64,000 nucleotides of DNA, taken from Bacteroidota bacterium (lineage in GTDB: Bacteria > Bacteroidota > Bacteroidia > UKL13-3). Positions 9,135 through 19,045 of this stretch are shown in pieces (position 1 is the first letter of the stretch; each line of letters starts with the position of its first letter). The stretch covers positions 429,985-493,984 of the forward strand of contig JAZKBU010000007.1 in the NCBI GenBank assembly GCA_040388375.1, given 5' to 3'. A program made the translations under genes and the position numbers. The notes beneath the pieces are model-generated. The model saw only the letters and a list, made by a program, of their open reading frames with translations, made no database searches and had not been told where the DNA came from.

Positions 9135-11264
9135 ATGAAACAAATAATACAAAATTTAAAAAACGGAAATACCATATTGGAAGAAGTGCCCGCTCCTTTA
9201 GTAAAAAAAGGCCATGTACTGATACAAACTAGCAAAACCCTTGTTTCATTGGGTACCGAAAAAATGTTGGTAGAATTTGGTAAATCAAACCTCCTTTCAA
9301 AAGCCCGTCAACAACCCGAAAAAGTGAAGCAGGTATTGGATAAAATTAAATCGGACGGATTATTACCAACACTGGAAGCTGTTTTTAATAAGCTTGATGA
9401 GCCGCTTCCTTTAGGTTATTGCAATGCAGGAGTTGTTATTGAAGTAGGCGAAGGTCTAAGCGAATTTAAAGTAGGCGATAGAGTTGTTTCCAATGGCGCC
9501 CATGCAGAGTTTGTGTGTGTACCTAAAAATTTGTGTGCTTTAATTCCTGAAAATGTAAGCGATGAAGAAGCCGCTTTTACCGTAATCGGTTCCATAGGTT
9601 TACAAGGCATCCGTTTGGTAAACCCAACCATTGGTGAAACCGTAGTTATTATTGGTTTAGGATTAATTGGTTTAATTACTGCCGAATTATTAATAGCCAA
9701 TGGCTGCGAAGTAATAGGCTTTGATTTTGACGATAAAAAAGTAGCCTTAGCCCAAAGCAAAGGCGTAAAAGCATTCAATGCATCAAAAGGTATTGATGTA
9801 GTTAAAACAGTTGAAGGACTTACCAATGGAATAGGTGCCGATGCAGTTATTATTACCGCATCAACCAAAAGTGATGAAGTAATTAGCCAATCAGCACAAA
9901 TGAGCCGTAAACGCGGACGCATTGTTTTAGTAGGTGTAATTGGATTAAATATAAACAGAGCCGATTTTTTCAAAAAAGAATTAAGCTTTCAGGTATCATG
10001 CTCATATGGACCGGGTAGATACGATGAAGATTACGAAAACAGAGGTATAGACTATCCTTTGGCTTATGTAAGATGGACCGAAAAAAGAAACTTTGAAACC
10101 ATTTTAGGTGCTATAGCAAGAGGCAAAGTTGATGTAAAACCACTCATTACCGAAAGAGTAAAACTAGACGACTATATGCAAATATATGGTTCTATGGGAG
10201 GTGCAAGTATTGCTTCAATCATCAGTTACGATGCACCTCAGCAACAGGCAAAACCCAAAAATAATGTACAGTTAAATCAAGCCACTTTTGCGGGTAGCAA
10301 AGGCGTTATTGGTATTATAGGTTCTGGTAATTTTACTAAAATGACCATGTTACCTGCACTGAAAGGTACAGGTGCGGCTTACAAATATATTGCGAGTCAA
10401 AGTGGTGTTTCAGGCAATGCATTGGCTAAAAAATATGGCTTTAGCAACTCCACCACCGATTACAAACAAATATTAAATGACAGCGAAGTTGATTTGGTTT
10501 TAATAACTACCCGCCATAATGTGCATGCAAGCATGACCATTGATTGTTTAAATGCAGGCAAACACGTTTTCGTGGAAAAGCCATTGGCCATTAACAATGA
10601 ACAATTAGAACAAGTTATTTCAACTTATGCTCAGTTAAATACTAAACCAACCGTCACTGTTGGTTTCAACAGACGCTTCTCCCCTTTCATTCAAAAAGCA
10701 AAAGCATTGTTGGGCAATGCCAATAATGCTATCAATATGGTTGCTACCATGAATGCAGGTTTTATTCCACCCGAAGTTTGGGTAAACGATTTACAGGTAG
10801 GTGGCGGAAGGATTATTGGCGAAGCTTGTCACTTTATTGATTTAATGACCTATTTAAATGGAAGCAAAGTAGTAAGTGTTTCCATGAGTGCATTGGGTAA
10901 TCAGGTAGCTGAAAATACAGACAATGCTATTATTACCTTAAAATTTGAAAATGGCTCACAAGGCGTAATCAACTATTTTGCCAATGGCCATAAAGCCTAC
11001 TCAAAAGAAAGAGTGGAAATATACTCACAAGGCAGAACCCTTATTTTAGATAATTTCAGACGCATGGAAGGATTTGGATTCAAGGGTTTTTCAAGCATGA
11101 AAAGCAAACAAGATAAAGGACATAAAAACCAGTTTGATTTATTAATTCAAGCCATTAAAAATGGAGGCAATGCCTTAATTCCTTTTGATGAAATAGTAAA
11201 TACAAGTCAGGCAAGTATAGCCGCCATTGAAAGCTTAAAAACAGGAAAAACTATTCTTTTATAA
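9135..11264 (+). CDS. Fused zinc-type dehydrogenase / Gfo-Idh-MocA oxidoreductase
   Basis: A 709-residue two-domain protein. The first half is a medium-chain dehydrogenase with a GroES-like part and a Rossmann motif VVIIGLGLIGLI near residue 172. The second half starts with a new Rossmann fold GVIGIIGSGNFTKMT near residue 390 and has the Gfo/Idh/MocA signature FVEKPLAIN near 477 and VGFNRRFSP. Such fusions occur in Bacteroidota and other polysaccharide loci and are annotated as bi-domain oxidoreductases; the substrate is probably a nucleotide sugar or a cyclitol, but is not established. The neighbouring heparinase-like gene at 12388 is a frequent companion in such loci. No frameshift is seen at the domain junction. 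Confidence 0.85.
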   Translation: MKQIIQNLKNGNTILEEVPAPLVKKGHVLIQTSKTLVSLGTEKMLVEFGKSNLLSKARQQPEKVKQVLDKIKSDGLLPTLEAVFNKLDEPLPLGYCNAGVVIEVGEGLSEFKVGDRVVSNGAHAEFVCVPKNLCALIPENVSDEEAAFTVIGSIGLQGIRLVNPTIGETVVIIGLGLIGLITAELLIANGCEVIGFDFDDKKVALAQSKGVKAFNASKGIDVVKTVEGLTNGIGADAVIITASTKSDEVISQSAQMSRKRGRIVLVGVIGLNINRADFFKKELSFQVSCSYGPGRYDEDYENRGIDYPLAYVRWTEKRNFETILGAIARGKVDVKPLITERVKLDDYMQIYGSMGGASIASIISYDAPQQQAKPKNNVQLNQATFAGSKGVIGIIGSGNFTKMTMLPALKGTGAAYKYIASQSGVSGNALAKKYGFSNSTTDYKQILNDSEVDLVLITTRHNVHASMTIDCLNAGKHVFVEKPLAINNEQLEQVISTYAQLNTKPTVTVGFNRRFSPFIQKAKALLGNANNAINMVATMNAGFIPPEVWVNDLQVGGGRIIGEACHFIDLMTYLNGSKVVSVSMSALGNQVAENTDNAIITLKFENGSQGVINYFANGHKAYSKERVEIYSQGRTLILDNFRRMEGFGFKGFSSMKSKQDKGHKNQFDLLIQAIKNGGNALIPFDEIVNTSQASIAAIESLKTGKTILL

Positions 11265-11281
11265 CCTATAAGAATTACACA

Positions 11282-12373
11282 ATGAAAATTACAATTATAG
11301 CAGGAGCTCGTCCTAACTTTATGAAAATAGCACCCATTATAGATGCTATGAAAGCAGAACAGGCAGCGGGCAAAAATATAACTTATAGATTAGTACATAC
11401 CGGCCAGCATTACGACAAGAAAATGTCGGATGATTTTTTCACAGAGCTTGGTATTCCTGAACCCAATGCCAATTTAGCTTGCGGAGGCGGCACACAAGCC
11501 GAGCAAACAGCAGCCATCATGGTTAAGTTCGAACAAGAACTATTAGATAATCCTGCTGATGCCATTTTAGTAGTAGGTGATGTTACTTCAACCATGGCTT
11601 GTTCCATTGTTGCTAAAAAATTAAATACCGATGTAATACATGTAGAGGCAGGCATACGCTCGTTCGACTTAACAATGCCCGAAGAAATAAACAGGATGGT
11701 AACCGATGCCATTACCGATCATTTTTTCACCACATCAGAGCAAGCCAATATCAATTTAAGGAATGCAGGACAAGCTGATAATAAAATACACTTTGTAGGC
11801 AATACGATGATTGATACATTGCTGAAACAAATGCCCCGTTTAAAAAAACCGGGTATTGTTGATGAATTACAATTACAACCACAATCGTATTTCGTTATTA
11901 CCTTACACCGCCCGGCCAATGTGGACGAAGAAGAAAAATTAAAATCATTACTTTTTGAAATTATTAATAATGTAAATGGCTTACCTATTATTTTTCCTGT
12001 ACATCCGCGTACCGCAAAAATGCTTGACAGCATAGGTATTAAGGCCGATAACCTGCACATGATAGATCCATTGGGTTATTTATCATTTAACTATTTGGTG
12101 AAAAATGCCAAAGCAGTGATAACAGATAGCGGAGGCATTACCGAGGAAACAACCGTAATGGGTGTACCTTGTATTACATTACGCGATAATACAGAAAGAC
12201 CTGAAACCATTACCGTTGGTACCAACGAGTTAATAGGCACCAACCCACAGGCTGTAAAACCGGCACTGCAAAAGTTATTCAGTGGCAATTGGAAAAAAGG
12301 CGGTATTCCCGATTTATGGGATGGAAAAACAAGCCAGCGAATAGTAGCAAAACTACTTGAAGTATACGCTTAA
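11282..12373 (+). CDS. wecB: UDP-GlcNAc 2-epimerase family (WecB/WbpI type)
   Basis: A 363-residue non-hydrolysing UDP-GlcNAc 2-epimerase homologue. Family landmarks are VHTGQHYDKKMSDDFF, VVGDVTSTMAC, HVEAGIRSFDLTMPEEINR, LHRPANVDEE, PVHPRT and DSGGITEETTVMGVPC, the last being the UDP-binding region. WecB makes UDP-ManNAc, while the homologous WbpI/WlbD epimerises the 2,3-diacetamido uronic acid form. Because WlbA-, WlbB- and WlbC-like genes lie at 19046-23317, the WbpI/WlbD role is a real alternative. Sequence motifs alone do not separate the two, so the symbol is a family label. Confidence 0.85.
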   Translation: MKITIIAGARPNFMKIAPIIDAMKAEQAAGKNITYRLVHTGQHYDKKMSDDFFTELGIPEPNANLACGGGTQAEQTAAIMVKFEQELLDNPADAILVVGDVTSTMACSIVAKKLNTDVIHVEAGIRSFDLTMPEEINRMVTDAITDHFFTTSEQANINLRNAGQADNKIHFVGNTMIDTLLKQMPRLKKPGIVDELQLQPQSYFVITLHRPANVDEEEKLKSLLFEIINNVNGLPIIFPVHPRTAKMLDSIGIKADNLHMIDPLGYLSFNYLVKNAKAVITDSGGITEETTVMGVPCITLRDNTERPETITVGTNELIGTNPQAVKPALQKLFSGNWKKGGIPDLWDGKTSQRIVAKLLEVYA

Positions 12374-12387
12374 GATAGATTCCAAAA

Positions 12388-14268
12388 ATGAATAAGCTAA
12401 AACAATTCGTACAAATAATTCAAAACATGGGCTTACGTTATGTAAGCTTCAGGCTTGGGTTTGAAGTAATGAAAAAGTTAGGATTATTAAAATATAAATA
12501 TCCTACCAATCCGGCACCAAAACAATTCATCAGCTTAGCAGATTGGAAACAGTTAAATCAAAAATTCTTTTTTGAATCGAAGGAAACACTAACCTTTACC
12601 AAAGACAGAAATAATCAATTACAGGAAGAAGCTTTAAAAATACTTGATGGTACTTTAAAGTTTTTCAGTGCGCAGGAATATCATTTAGGCAAAGACTACG
12701 ATTGGTTAACAAACCCTGATACTGGTTTTAAATATAGCAATACAATCCATTGGTTATACATTAACGATTACTCCAAACAAGCAGGCGATATTAAATACGT
12801 TTGGGAAAAGTCGCGCTTTACCTATTTAAATACCATCATTCGTTACGACTATCATTTTGATACAGACCAATCAGAATTTGTATTCAGTGAAATAGAATCG
12901 TGGATTAAAGCCAACCCCGTTAACCAAGGACCTAATTACAAATGCAGTCAGGAAACATCGTTGCGTGTTTTTAACTGGCTATTCGCATTACACTATTATA
13001 AAAACTCAGCAGCTTTAACCGAAGCACGTTTTCAATCTATTATGCATGCTATATACTGGCAGGCAAAACACATCAATAACAATATTAACTTTTCAAGGAT
13101 AGCCGTTAGAAATAACCATGCTATTACAGAAACCTTAGGCATGTATTTAATAGGTTTACTCATGCCCTATTTTCCGGAAGCCAAACAATGGAAAACAAAA
13201 GGTAAACAATTTTTAGAGCAGGAAATAGCCTATCAGATTTACGAGGATGGAACCTTCTTACAATTTTCGAGTAATTACCACCGCGTAGTTATTCAATTAC
13301 TCAGCTGGGCTATTCAGCTCAACAAACTAAACGATACCCCTTTTTCAGATACCTTTTACCAACGGGCTAAAGCAAGCGTACATTTTTTAACCACTTGCAT
13401 GCAAAAGGAAAATGGACAACTACCAAACTATGGCGCAAACGATGGAGCTTTATTCTTTAAATTCAGCAACCAGCATTACAGAGATTACAGACCGCAGTTA
13501 GAAGCATTAAGCCTGTTGCTAAACTTAAACTGGCCATACGACACCTTTGAAGATAAAAACTGGTATGGTATAAACAATAAAGTCATTGCTCAAAAACAAG
13601 CCAGACAACAATTAAGTCAGTTTAAAAAAGGCGGTTACTATATTATAAACGAAGCAAACACCCTAAGTTTTATTCGTTGTGGTAACCACAAAGACAGGCC
13701 ATCGCAAGCCGATAACTTACATTTAGATATATGGGTAGATGGCGAAAATATATTACGCGATGCAGGTTCCTATAAATACAATACCAGCGAAGAAGAAATA
13801 CGTTACTTTTTCGGAACGGCATCACACAACACAGTCATGCTAAATGGATTTGACCAAATGCGTAAAGGCTCCCGTTTTATTTGGTTTAACTGGTCGCAAG
13901 CTGTTGCAGCAACACTTAATGAAACAACCGAAGCTTTTGAATTTGATGGCACTATCAAAGCATTTGAATACATAGAAAAAGGCATTACCCATCAAAGAAA
14001 AGTACGCAAGTTTAAAAACGAGTTGAAATGGGAAGTAGAAGATATACTTAAACACCATACAGAATACCCTATTAAACAAATATGGAATCCATCAGAAAGC
14101 TTTTTTAACAACTATAGTATTAAAGCTTACGATAGCAATAACCAACCCATTGAACCCATTTACCAAGATGGTTTTTATTCCGGCTTATACGGCATCAAAG
14201 AACCTAGCAAACAAATTATATTTACAAGCAATGGAACCAAAATAACCACGGTTATCCATAAAATTTAA
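12388..14268 (+). CDS. Heparinase II/III family protein (alginate-lyase-like)
   Basis: A 626-residue protein with the heparinase II/III layout: an all-alpha toroid in the first 400 residues (ETSLRVFNWLFAL, FSRIAVRNNHAITET, FLQFSSNYHRVVIQL) and a beta-sandwich C-terminal part with ADNLHLDIWVDGENILRD and FGTASHNTVMLNGFDQM. The Asn-His and Tyr-His pairs are the family's catalytic positions. No signal peptide is visible, so it may act in the cytoplasm or have an unusual export route. Such genes are frequent in Bacteroidota capsule and O-antigen loci near WbuB-like genes, where a role in trimming or modifying uronic-acid glycan is assumed rather than shown. Confidence 0.8.
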   Translation: MNKLKQFVQIIQNMGLRYVSFRLGFEVMKKLGLLKYKYPTNPAPKQFISLADWKQLNQKFFFESKETLTFTKDRNNQLQEEALKILDGTLKFFSAQEYHLGKDYDWLTNPDTGFKYSNTIHWLYINDYSKQAGDIKYVWEKSRFTYLNTIIRYDYHFDTDQSEFVFSEIESWIKANPVNQGPNYKCSQETSLRVFNWLFALHYYKNSAALTEARFQSIMHAIYWQAKHINNNINFSRIAVRNNHAITETLGMYLIGLLMPYFPEAKQWKTKGKQFLEQEIAYQIYEDGTFLQFSSNYHRVVIQLLSWAIQLNKLNDTPFSDTFYQRAKASVHFLTTCMQKENGQLPNYGANDGALFFKFSNQHYRDYRPQLEALSLLLNLNWPYDTFEDKNWYGINNKVIAQKQARQQLSQFKKGGYYIINEANTLSFIRCGNHKDRPSQADNLHLDIWVDGENILRDAGSYKYNTSEEEIRYFFGTASHNTVMLNGFDQMRKGSRFIWFNWSQAVAATLNETTEAFEFDGTIKAFEYIEKGITHQRKVRKFKNELKWEVEDILKHHTEYPIKQIWNPSESFFNNYSIKAYDSNNQPIEPIYQDGFYSGLYGIKEPSKQIIFTSNGTKITTVIHKI

Positions 14269-14288
14269 ATAGTTCGAAATACCCATTA

Positions 14289-15530
14289 ATGAAAATTTTA
14301 CTTATACATCAATACTACTTAGAAAAAAGTGATAGTGGCGGTTCGCGCTGGAACGAAATGAGCCGTATGTGGGCCGAGCAAGGCCATGAAATAACCGTAT
14401 TAGGCGGTATGGTGCATTATGCATCAGGCAAAAAAAACGAGAAGTATAAAGGCAAGTATTTTTTCGATGAAAAAAATTTCGAACCTAATATCAGGGTTAT
14501 CAGGAGCCATGTTTCCGAAGCTTACAACGTAAATTTTTTAGGCAGGCTATGGGCTTACTTTTCATTTGTATTCAGCAGCACATGGGCAGGAACCTTTTAT
14601 GCCAAAGATAAATACGACATTATCATAGTAACATCGCCCCCTTTATTTGTGGGTATTACCGCTTATATTTTATCAAAAATTAAACGCATTCCATTTGTTT
14701 TTGAAATACGTGATTTATGGCCCGAATCAGCTATAGATACAGGCGTAGTAACCAACGGGTTTATTATTAAAATGGCTTATGCTTTTGAAGCATTTATATA
14801 CAAAAAAGCCAAATTGATTAATGTATTAACTCCAGCCTTCAGAACAACGCTGATAGAAAAGAAAAAAGTAAGCACCGAGAAAATTATATTCATTCCCAAT
14901 GCAGCCGACTTTAGTCTTTCGCAAGAACTACTCGCTACTTTTGATACTAAATTATTCAGGGCAGAAAAAAGCATTGGCGAAGATAAATTTGTAATTACTT
15001 ACGTAGGTGCACATGGTGTAGCCAACCATTTAATACATGCCATAGAAACAGCCGAGTTATTAAAAGATACACCCGTATTGTTTTTAATGATTGGAGAAGG
15101 CATGCAAAAAGCATGGTTGAAAGAAGAAGTGGCCAAGCGTCAACTCACCAACATACAATTTATAGATGCAGTTCCTAAAAAAGAAGTATTCAAATACATT
15201 TTAGCATCAGACATGGGAACCTCTATACTTAAAAAAGTAGATACCTTTAAAACCGTATACTCCAACAAAACATTCGACTACATGAGCTGTAAAAAGCCCA
15301 TATTAATGGCCATAGATGGTGTTTCGCGCGAGTTAGTAGAAGAAGCCAACGGAGGCATTTACGTAGAGCCAGAAAATGCACAAGACTTTGCAGATAAAAT
15401 AAAAATATATTTAAACAACCGCGACCTGTTACAACAACAAGGAGAAAGCGGATACCAATTTGCGCTTAATCATTTTGATAGGACACATTTAGCCAATAAA
15501 TACCTGGAAGAAATTAAAAAAATAATATGA
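14289..15530 (+). CDS. WbuB-like glycosyltransferase family 4
   Basis: A 413-residue GT4 glycosyltransferase of the WbuB type. The N-terminal loop SDSGGSRWNEMSRMW and the block VFEIRDLWPESAIDTG are characteristic of this subgroup, which adds N-acetylated aminosugars such as L-FucNAc in known O-antigens. The donor domain has FVITYVGAHGVANHL and ends with FDYMSCKKPILMAIDG. It overlaps the following sugar transferase by 4 bases, so the enzyme that adds an early sugar and the enzyme that starts the chain are coupled. Donor specificity is inferred from family only. Confidence 0.85.
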   Translation: MKILLIHQYYLEKSDSGGSRWNEMSRMWAEQGHEITVLGGMVHYASGKKNEKYKGKYFFDEKNFEPNIRVIRSHVSEAYNVNFLGRLWAYFSFVFSSTWAGTFYAKDKYDIIIVTSPPLFVGITAYILSKIKRIPFVFEIRDLWPESAIDTGVVTNGFIIKMAYAFEAFIYKKAKLINVLTPAFRTTLIEKKKVSTEKIIFIPNAADFSLSQELLATFDTKLFRAEKSIGEDKFVITYVGAHGVANHLIHAIETAELLKDTPVLFLMIGEGMQKAWLKEEVAKRQLTNIQFIDAVPKKEVFKYILASDMGTSILKKVDTFKTVYSNKTFDYMSCKKPILMAIDGVSRELVEEANGGIYVEPENAQDFADKIKIYLNNRDLLQQQGESGYQFALNHFDRTHLANKYLEEIKKII

Positions 15531-16135
15531 TTTATCGCTCAGTCATAAAACCCGTTTTTGATGCTGTAGTAGCCTTGTTGGTGCTTATTTGTTCTAGCCC
15601 TGTTACCATACCCGTAACCATTATATTATGGATAGTAAATGACCGGAAACCATTTTTTGTACAGGCAAGGCCAGGCAAAAACGAACACGTTTTTAAACTG
15701 ATCAAGTTTAAAACCATGAACGATAAAAAAGACAAAGAAGGCAACCTGCTATCAGATGCAGAACGTTTAACATGGATAGGTAAGCTGGTACGCAAAACTT
15801 CGCTCGATGAAATACCACAAATGATTAATGTATTAAAAGGCGATATGAGTTTAATAGGCCCTCGCCCTTTACTCGTTCAGTACCTGCCGTTATATAGTGT
15901 AGAACAAAAGAAACGCCATTTGGTAAAACCCGGTATTACAGGCTGGGCACAGGTAAACGGACGAAACAATATTAGCTGGGAACAAAAATTTAATCTGGAT
16001 GTATGGTACGTACAGCACCTTAATTTTTTGTTAGATATAAAAATAATCTGGCTTACCGTTTTAAATATTTTAAGATCAAAAGACATTAACCAGGAAGGAC
16101 ATGCCACCATGCCCTTTTTTAAAGGTACAGAATGA
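15527..16135 (+). CDS. PglC-like phosphoglycosyl transferase (initiating sugar transferase)
   Basis: A 202-residue monotopic phosphoglycosyl transferase, the small PglC-like form without the extra membrane domain of WbaP. A single hydrophobic re-entrant segment (VVALLVLICSSPVTI) is followed by FKLIKFKTMND, the Asp-Glu catalytic dyad in KTSLDEIPQ, LIGPRPLL and KPGITGWAQVNGR. It would transfer a phosphosugar, usually a bacillosamine- or FucNAc4N-type sugar, from UDP to undecaprenyl phosphate at the membrane. It overlaps both neighbours by 4 bases, and the aminotransferase at 17782 supports an amino-sugar substrate. Confidence 0.9.
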   Translation: MIYRSVIKPVFDAVVALLVLICSSPVTIPVTIILWIVNDRKPFFVQARPGKNEHVFKLIKFKTMNDKKDKEGNLLSDAERLTWIGKLVRKTSLDEIPQMINVLKGDMSLIGPRPLLVQYLPLYSVEQKKRHLVKPGITGWAQVNGRNNISWEQKFNLDVWYVQHLNFLLDIKIIWLTVLNILRSKDINQEGHATMPFFKGTE

Positions 16136-17100
16136 AAAATATACTAATTAGTGCTGCAGGCAGGAGAGTAAACTTGGTAAAAAGTTTCCAGGCAGAATTA
16201 CATGCGCTCGATAAAAATGCAAAAGTATACGCATCAGACATGAACCCTACTCTGTCATCAGCCTGCCAACAAGCCGATGCATATATACAGGTTAAAGCTA
16301 TTAAAGACCCTGAATATATTGACGATTTATTAGCCAAATGTATAGCCTTTAACATAGGTGTTATAGTACCCACTATTGATACCGAATTAGTATTGCTGGC
16401 TGAAAACAAAGAGCTGTTTATAGAAAAGGGAATTACACCCGTAGTTTCAGGTTTAAGCTTTACCAAAGCCTGTCGCGATAAAAGATTGATCAATACCTTT
16501 TTTGAAGAAAGAGGTATAAGCATTCCCAAGCCCATTGATAAAAATAACCCCAGCTTTCCCCTCTTTATTAAACCATACGATGGCAGTTTAAGTGCCGATA
16601 TATTTTTAATAAACACCAAAGAAGAGTTGACCAATTACCATTTAAGCAATCCAAAGCTGATGTTTATGGAATACGTTGACAAAAAACAATACGATGAGTT
16701 TACCGTAGATATGTATTACGGAACCGACCATAACGTAAAATGTATTGTACCCAGAAAACGCATAGAAATACGCGGAGGAGAAATTAGCAAAGGCATTACT
16801 TTAAAAAACGACATAGTAGATTACCTGAAAGAAAAGCTGAACCATATAGATACAGCAGTAGGTTGTTTAACATTACAATTGTTCAGGCATAAAGAAAACG
16901 AAAATAAAATAGGCATAGAAATAAACCCCCGTTTTGGTGGAGGTTACCCCTTAAGTTATAAAGCCGGAGCAAACTATCCGTTGTTTATTATAAAAGAATA
17001 CCTGCTTAACGAAACCCTTTCCTACACCAACGACTGGGAAGAAAATTTACTGATGTTGCGTTACGATGATGAGATAATAATACATGATGCCCGTTTTTAA
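16132..17100 (+). CDS. ATP-grasp domain enzyme, CarB-like
   Basis: A 322-residue ATP-grasp protein. It opens with ILISAAGRRVNLVKSF, has the ATP-lid lysine region FPLFIKPYDGSLSAD, and ends the catalytic core with IGIEINPRFGGGYPL, where Glu and Asn would bind the metal-ATP. Members ligate a carboxylate to an amine or thiol through an acyl phosphate. It sits between the initiating transferase and a HAD enzyme, upstream of a DegT aminotransferase. A plausible but unproven role is to join an amino acid or other acid to the amino group of the sugar, in place of the PglD acetyltransferase that is missing here. Confidence 0.82.
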   Translation: MKNILISAAGRRVNLVKSFQAELHALDKNAKVYASDMNPTLSSACQQADAYIQVKAIKDPEYIDDLLAKCIAFNIGVIVPTIDTELVLLAENKELFIEKGITPVVSGLSFTKACRDKRLINTFFEERGISIPKPIDKNNPSFPLFIKPYDGSLSADIFLINTKEELTNYHLSNPKLMFMEYVDKKQYDEFTVDMYYGTDHNVKCIVPRKRIEIRGGEISKGITLKNDIVDYLKEKLNHIDTAVGCLTLQLFRHKENENKIGIEINPRFGGGYPLSYKAGANYPLFIIKEYLLNETLSYTNDWEENLLMLRYDDEIIIHDARF

Positions 17101-17740
17101 TAAAAACAGTTTTGTTGTTTTCGATTTAGATGATACCCTTTACAATGAAATTGATTATCTGAAATCAGCCTACAGGCATATAGCAAATACCATTAACCCG
17201 GCTATTGAAAACAATATTTACACCGATTTACTGAACTGGTATAACCAAGGATTAAATCCATTTAGCCACTTAATAGAAAAATACCCAACCACACTTACTT
17301 TAAGCCAACTACTCGATTTATACCGCTTTCATACACCACAAATAAAAATACATGCCGATGCATTTGATTTTATGCAGTGGCTCATTAAACAAGAAATACC
17401 CATGGGTTTAATTACCGATGGCAGAAGCATCACACAACGTAACAAATTACAATCACTTCAAATAACTGAGTTCTTCACCGATATTATTATTTCAGAAGAA
17501 TTTGGCAGTGAGAAACCCGATAAGAATAACTTTTTATACTTTGCAAAAAAATATCCCGATAAAACCTTTACCTATATTGCAGATAATACAAAGAAAGATT
17601 TTATTGCACCCCGGGAACTAAACTGGCAGATGATATGTTTGCTTGACAATGGTAACAACATACACAAGCAAGACCTAAGCCTTTTGCCAAAAGAAACCAT
17701 ACTAATTAAAAACTTTAAAGACCTGTTGCAAAGCCTATAG
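17084..17740 (+). CDS. HAD-superfamily hydrolase
   Basis: A 218-residue HAD-fold protein. Motif I is FDLDDTLYNE (nucleophile Asp and acid Asp), motif II is the Thr in ITDGRS, and the Lys plus motif III are in EKPDKNNF and YIADNTKKDF. It is probably a small-molecule phosphatase. It overlaps the ATP-grasp gene by 17 bases, and the two appear as a pair in amino-sugar modules of other Bacteroidota, which suggests they act on the same intermediate. The substrate is unknown. Confidence 0.85.
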   Translation: MMPVFNKNSFVVFDLDDTLYNEIDYLKSAYRHIANTINPAIENNIYTDLLNWYNQGLNPFSHLIEKYPTTLTLSQLLDLYRFHTPQIKIHADAFDFMQWLIKQEIPMGLITDGRSITQRNKLQSLQITEFFTDIIISEEFGSEKPDKNNFLYFAKKYPDKTFTYIADNTKKDFIAPRELNWQMICLLDNGNNIHKQDLSLLPKETILIKNFKDLLQSL

Positions 17741-17781
17741 CAATAGGTTTAACAACAAGACCTCTTATAAAAACTAACTAC

Positions 17782-18909
17782 ATGACAAACGATAAAATAT
17801 GGCTTTCATCGCCCCACATGTGTGGTAAAGAATTTGAATTCGTAAAAGAAGCTTTTGATACCAACTGGATTGCACCATTGGGACCAAACGTTGACGGATT
17901 TGAAAAAGACCTAGTTGAGTTTACCCAAACAAAACATGCTGCTGCATTGAGTTCAGGAACATCAGCCATACATTTAGCTTTAATTATATTAGGCGTAAAA
18001 GCAGGCGATGAAGTAATTTGTCAAAGCTTTACCTTTTCAGCATCGGCCAACCCGATTATGTACCAAGGTGCTACACCAGTATTTGTAGATTCAGAAACCG
18101 ACACATGGAACATGTGCCCGAAACAATTGCGCTTAGCCATTGAAGGCAGCATAGCAAAAGGCAAAAAACCAAAAGCCATTATACCAGTTCATTTATATGG
18201 TATGCCCGCCAAAATGAATGAAATAATAGCCATAGCCAATGAGTTTACTATTCCGGTTATTGAAGATGCAGCCGAGGCATTGGGTTCAACATTCAATGAA
18301 AAACCTTGCGGTACATTCGGGCAACTGGGTGTACTTTCATTTAATGGCAATAAAATTATCACCACTTCAGGCGGAGGCGCCTTAATAGCCAACAACGAAG
18401 ACTGGATAAAACAAGCGCGCTTTTTAGCCACACAAGCACGCGATGCAGCACCACATTACCAACACTCACAAATAGGTTATAACTACCGCATGAGCAATGT
18501 TTGTGCAGGTATAGGCCGTGGACAAATGACCGTTTTACAAGATAGAGTAAACCACCGCAGAGCCAATTTTGATTATTATAAAAACGAGTTAGCCACTATT
18601 GAAGCTATACAATTTCACGAAGCACCAACAGGCGCATATAGTAACCGTTGGTTAAGCTGTATTTTAGTAAACTCTAACAGCAAAAACATAACCCGCGAAA
18701 CCATCAGGTTAGCTTTAGAAAAAGAAAACATAGAAGCAAGACCATTGTGGAAACCAATGCATTTGCAACCCATTTTTGAGCAATATCCTTTTTATGGAGA
18801 TGGAACTTCAGCCCTTTTATTTGAAAAAGGACTTTGCTTGCCTTCCGGTTCCAACCTGACAACCGATGATTTAAAACGAGTAGTAACCATTATAAAATCT
18901 TTATTTTAA
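17782..18909 (+). CDS. DegT/DnrJ/EryC1 aminotransferase, PglE-like
   Basis: A 375-residue PLP-dependent sugar aminotransferase. Visible blocks are ALSSGTSAIHLAL, the PLP-phosphate region EDAAEALGST, and the Schiff-base Lys in SFNGNKIITTSGGGAL near residue 189. The N-terminal WLSSPHMCGKE resembles the PglE/WcfR subgroup that aminates C4 of UDP-4-keto sugars. With the PglC-like enzyme it would give an undecaprenyl-linked amino sugar; the required 4,6-dehydratase is not in this window. A strong terminator follows directly, so this is the last gene of a run that may extend back to the window edge. Confidence 0.87.
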   Translation: MTNDKIWLSSPHMCGKEFEFVKEAFDTNWIAPLGPNVDGFEKDLVEFTQTKHAAALSSGTSAIHLALIILGVKAGDEVICQSFTFSASANPIMYQGATPVFVDSETDTWNMCPKQLRLAIEGSIAKGKKPKAIIPVHLYGMPAKMNEIIAIANEFTIPVIEDAAEALGSTFNEKPCGTFGQLGVLSFNGNKIITTSGGGALIANNEDWIKQARFLATQARDAAPHYQHSQIGYNYRMSNVCAGIGRGQMTVLQDRVNHRRANFDYYKNELATIEAIQFHEAPTGAYSNRWLSCILVNSNSKNITRETIRLALEKENIEARPLWKPMHLQPIFEQYPFYGDGTSALLFEKGLCLPSGSNLTTDDLKRVVTIIKSLF

Positions 18910-18928
18910 CTAACCAACAAGCATTCAG

Positions 18929-18965
18929 AAGTCCCGAAATAAGAACTGTTTCGGGACTTTTATTT
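18929..18965 (+). terminator. Rho-independent terminator after the aminotransferase gene
   Basis: A perfect 10-base inverted repeat (AGTCCCGAAA at 18930-18939, TTTCGGGACT at 18949-18958) with a 9-base loop is followed by TTTTATTTT. The stem extends by one A-T pair on the outside. It lies 20 bases after the aminotransferase stop and separates that transcription unit from the oxidoreductase at 19046. Confidence 0.85.
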
Positions 18966-19045
18966 TAAACATATAAAACTTTCCATACGCGTTTATTCAT
19001 TCATTTCAAATAAATAAACAGGATAATGCGTTTGTAAACCCTTAC

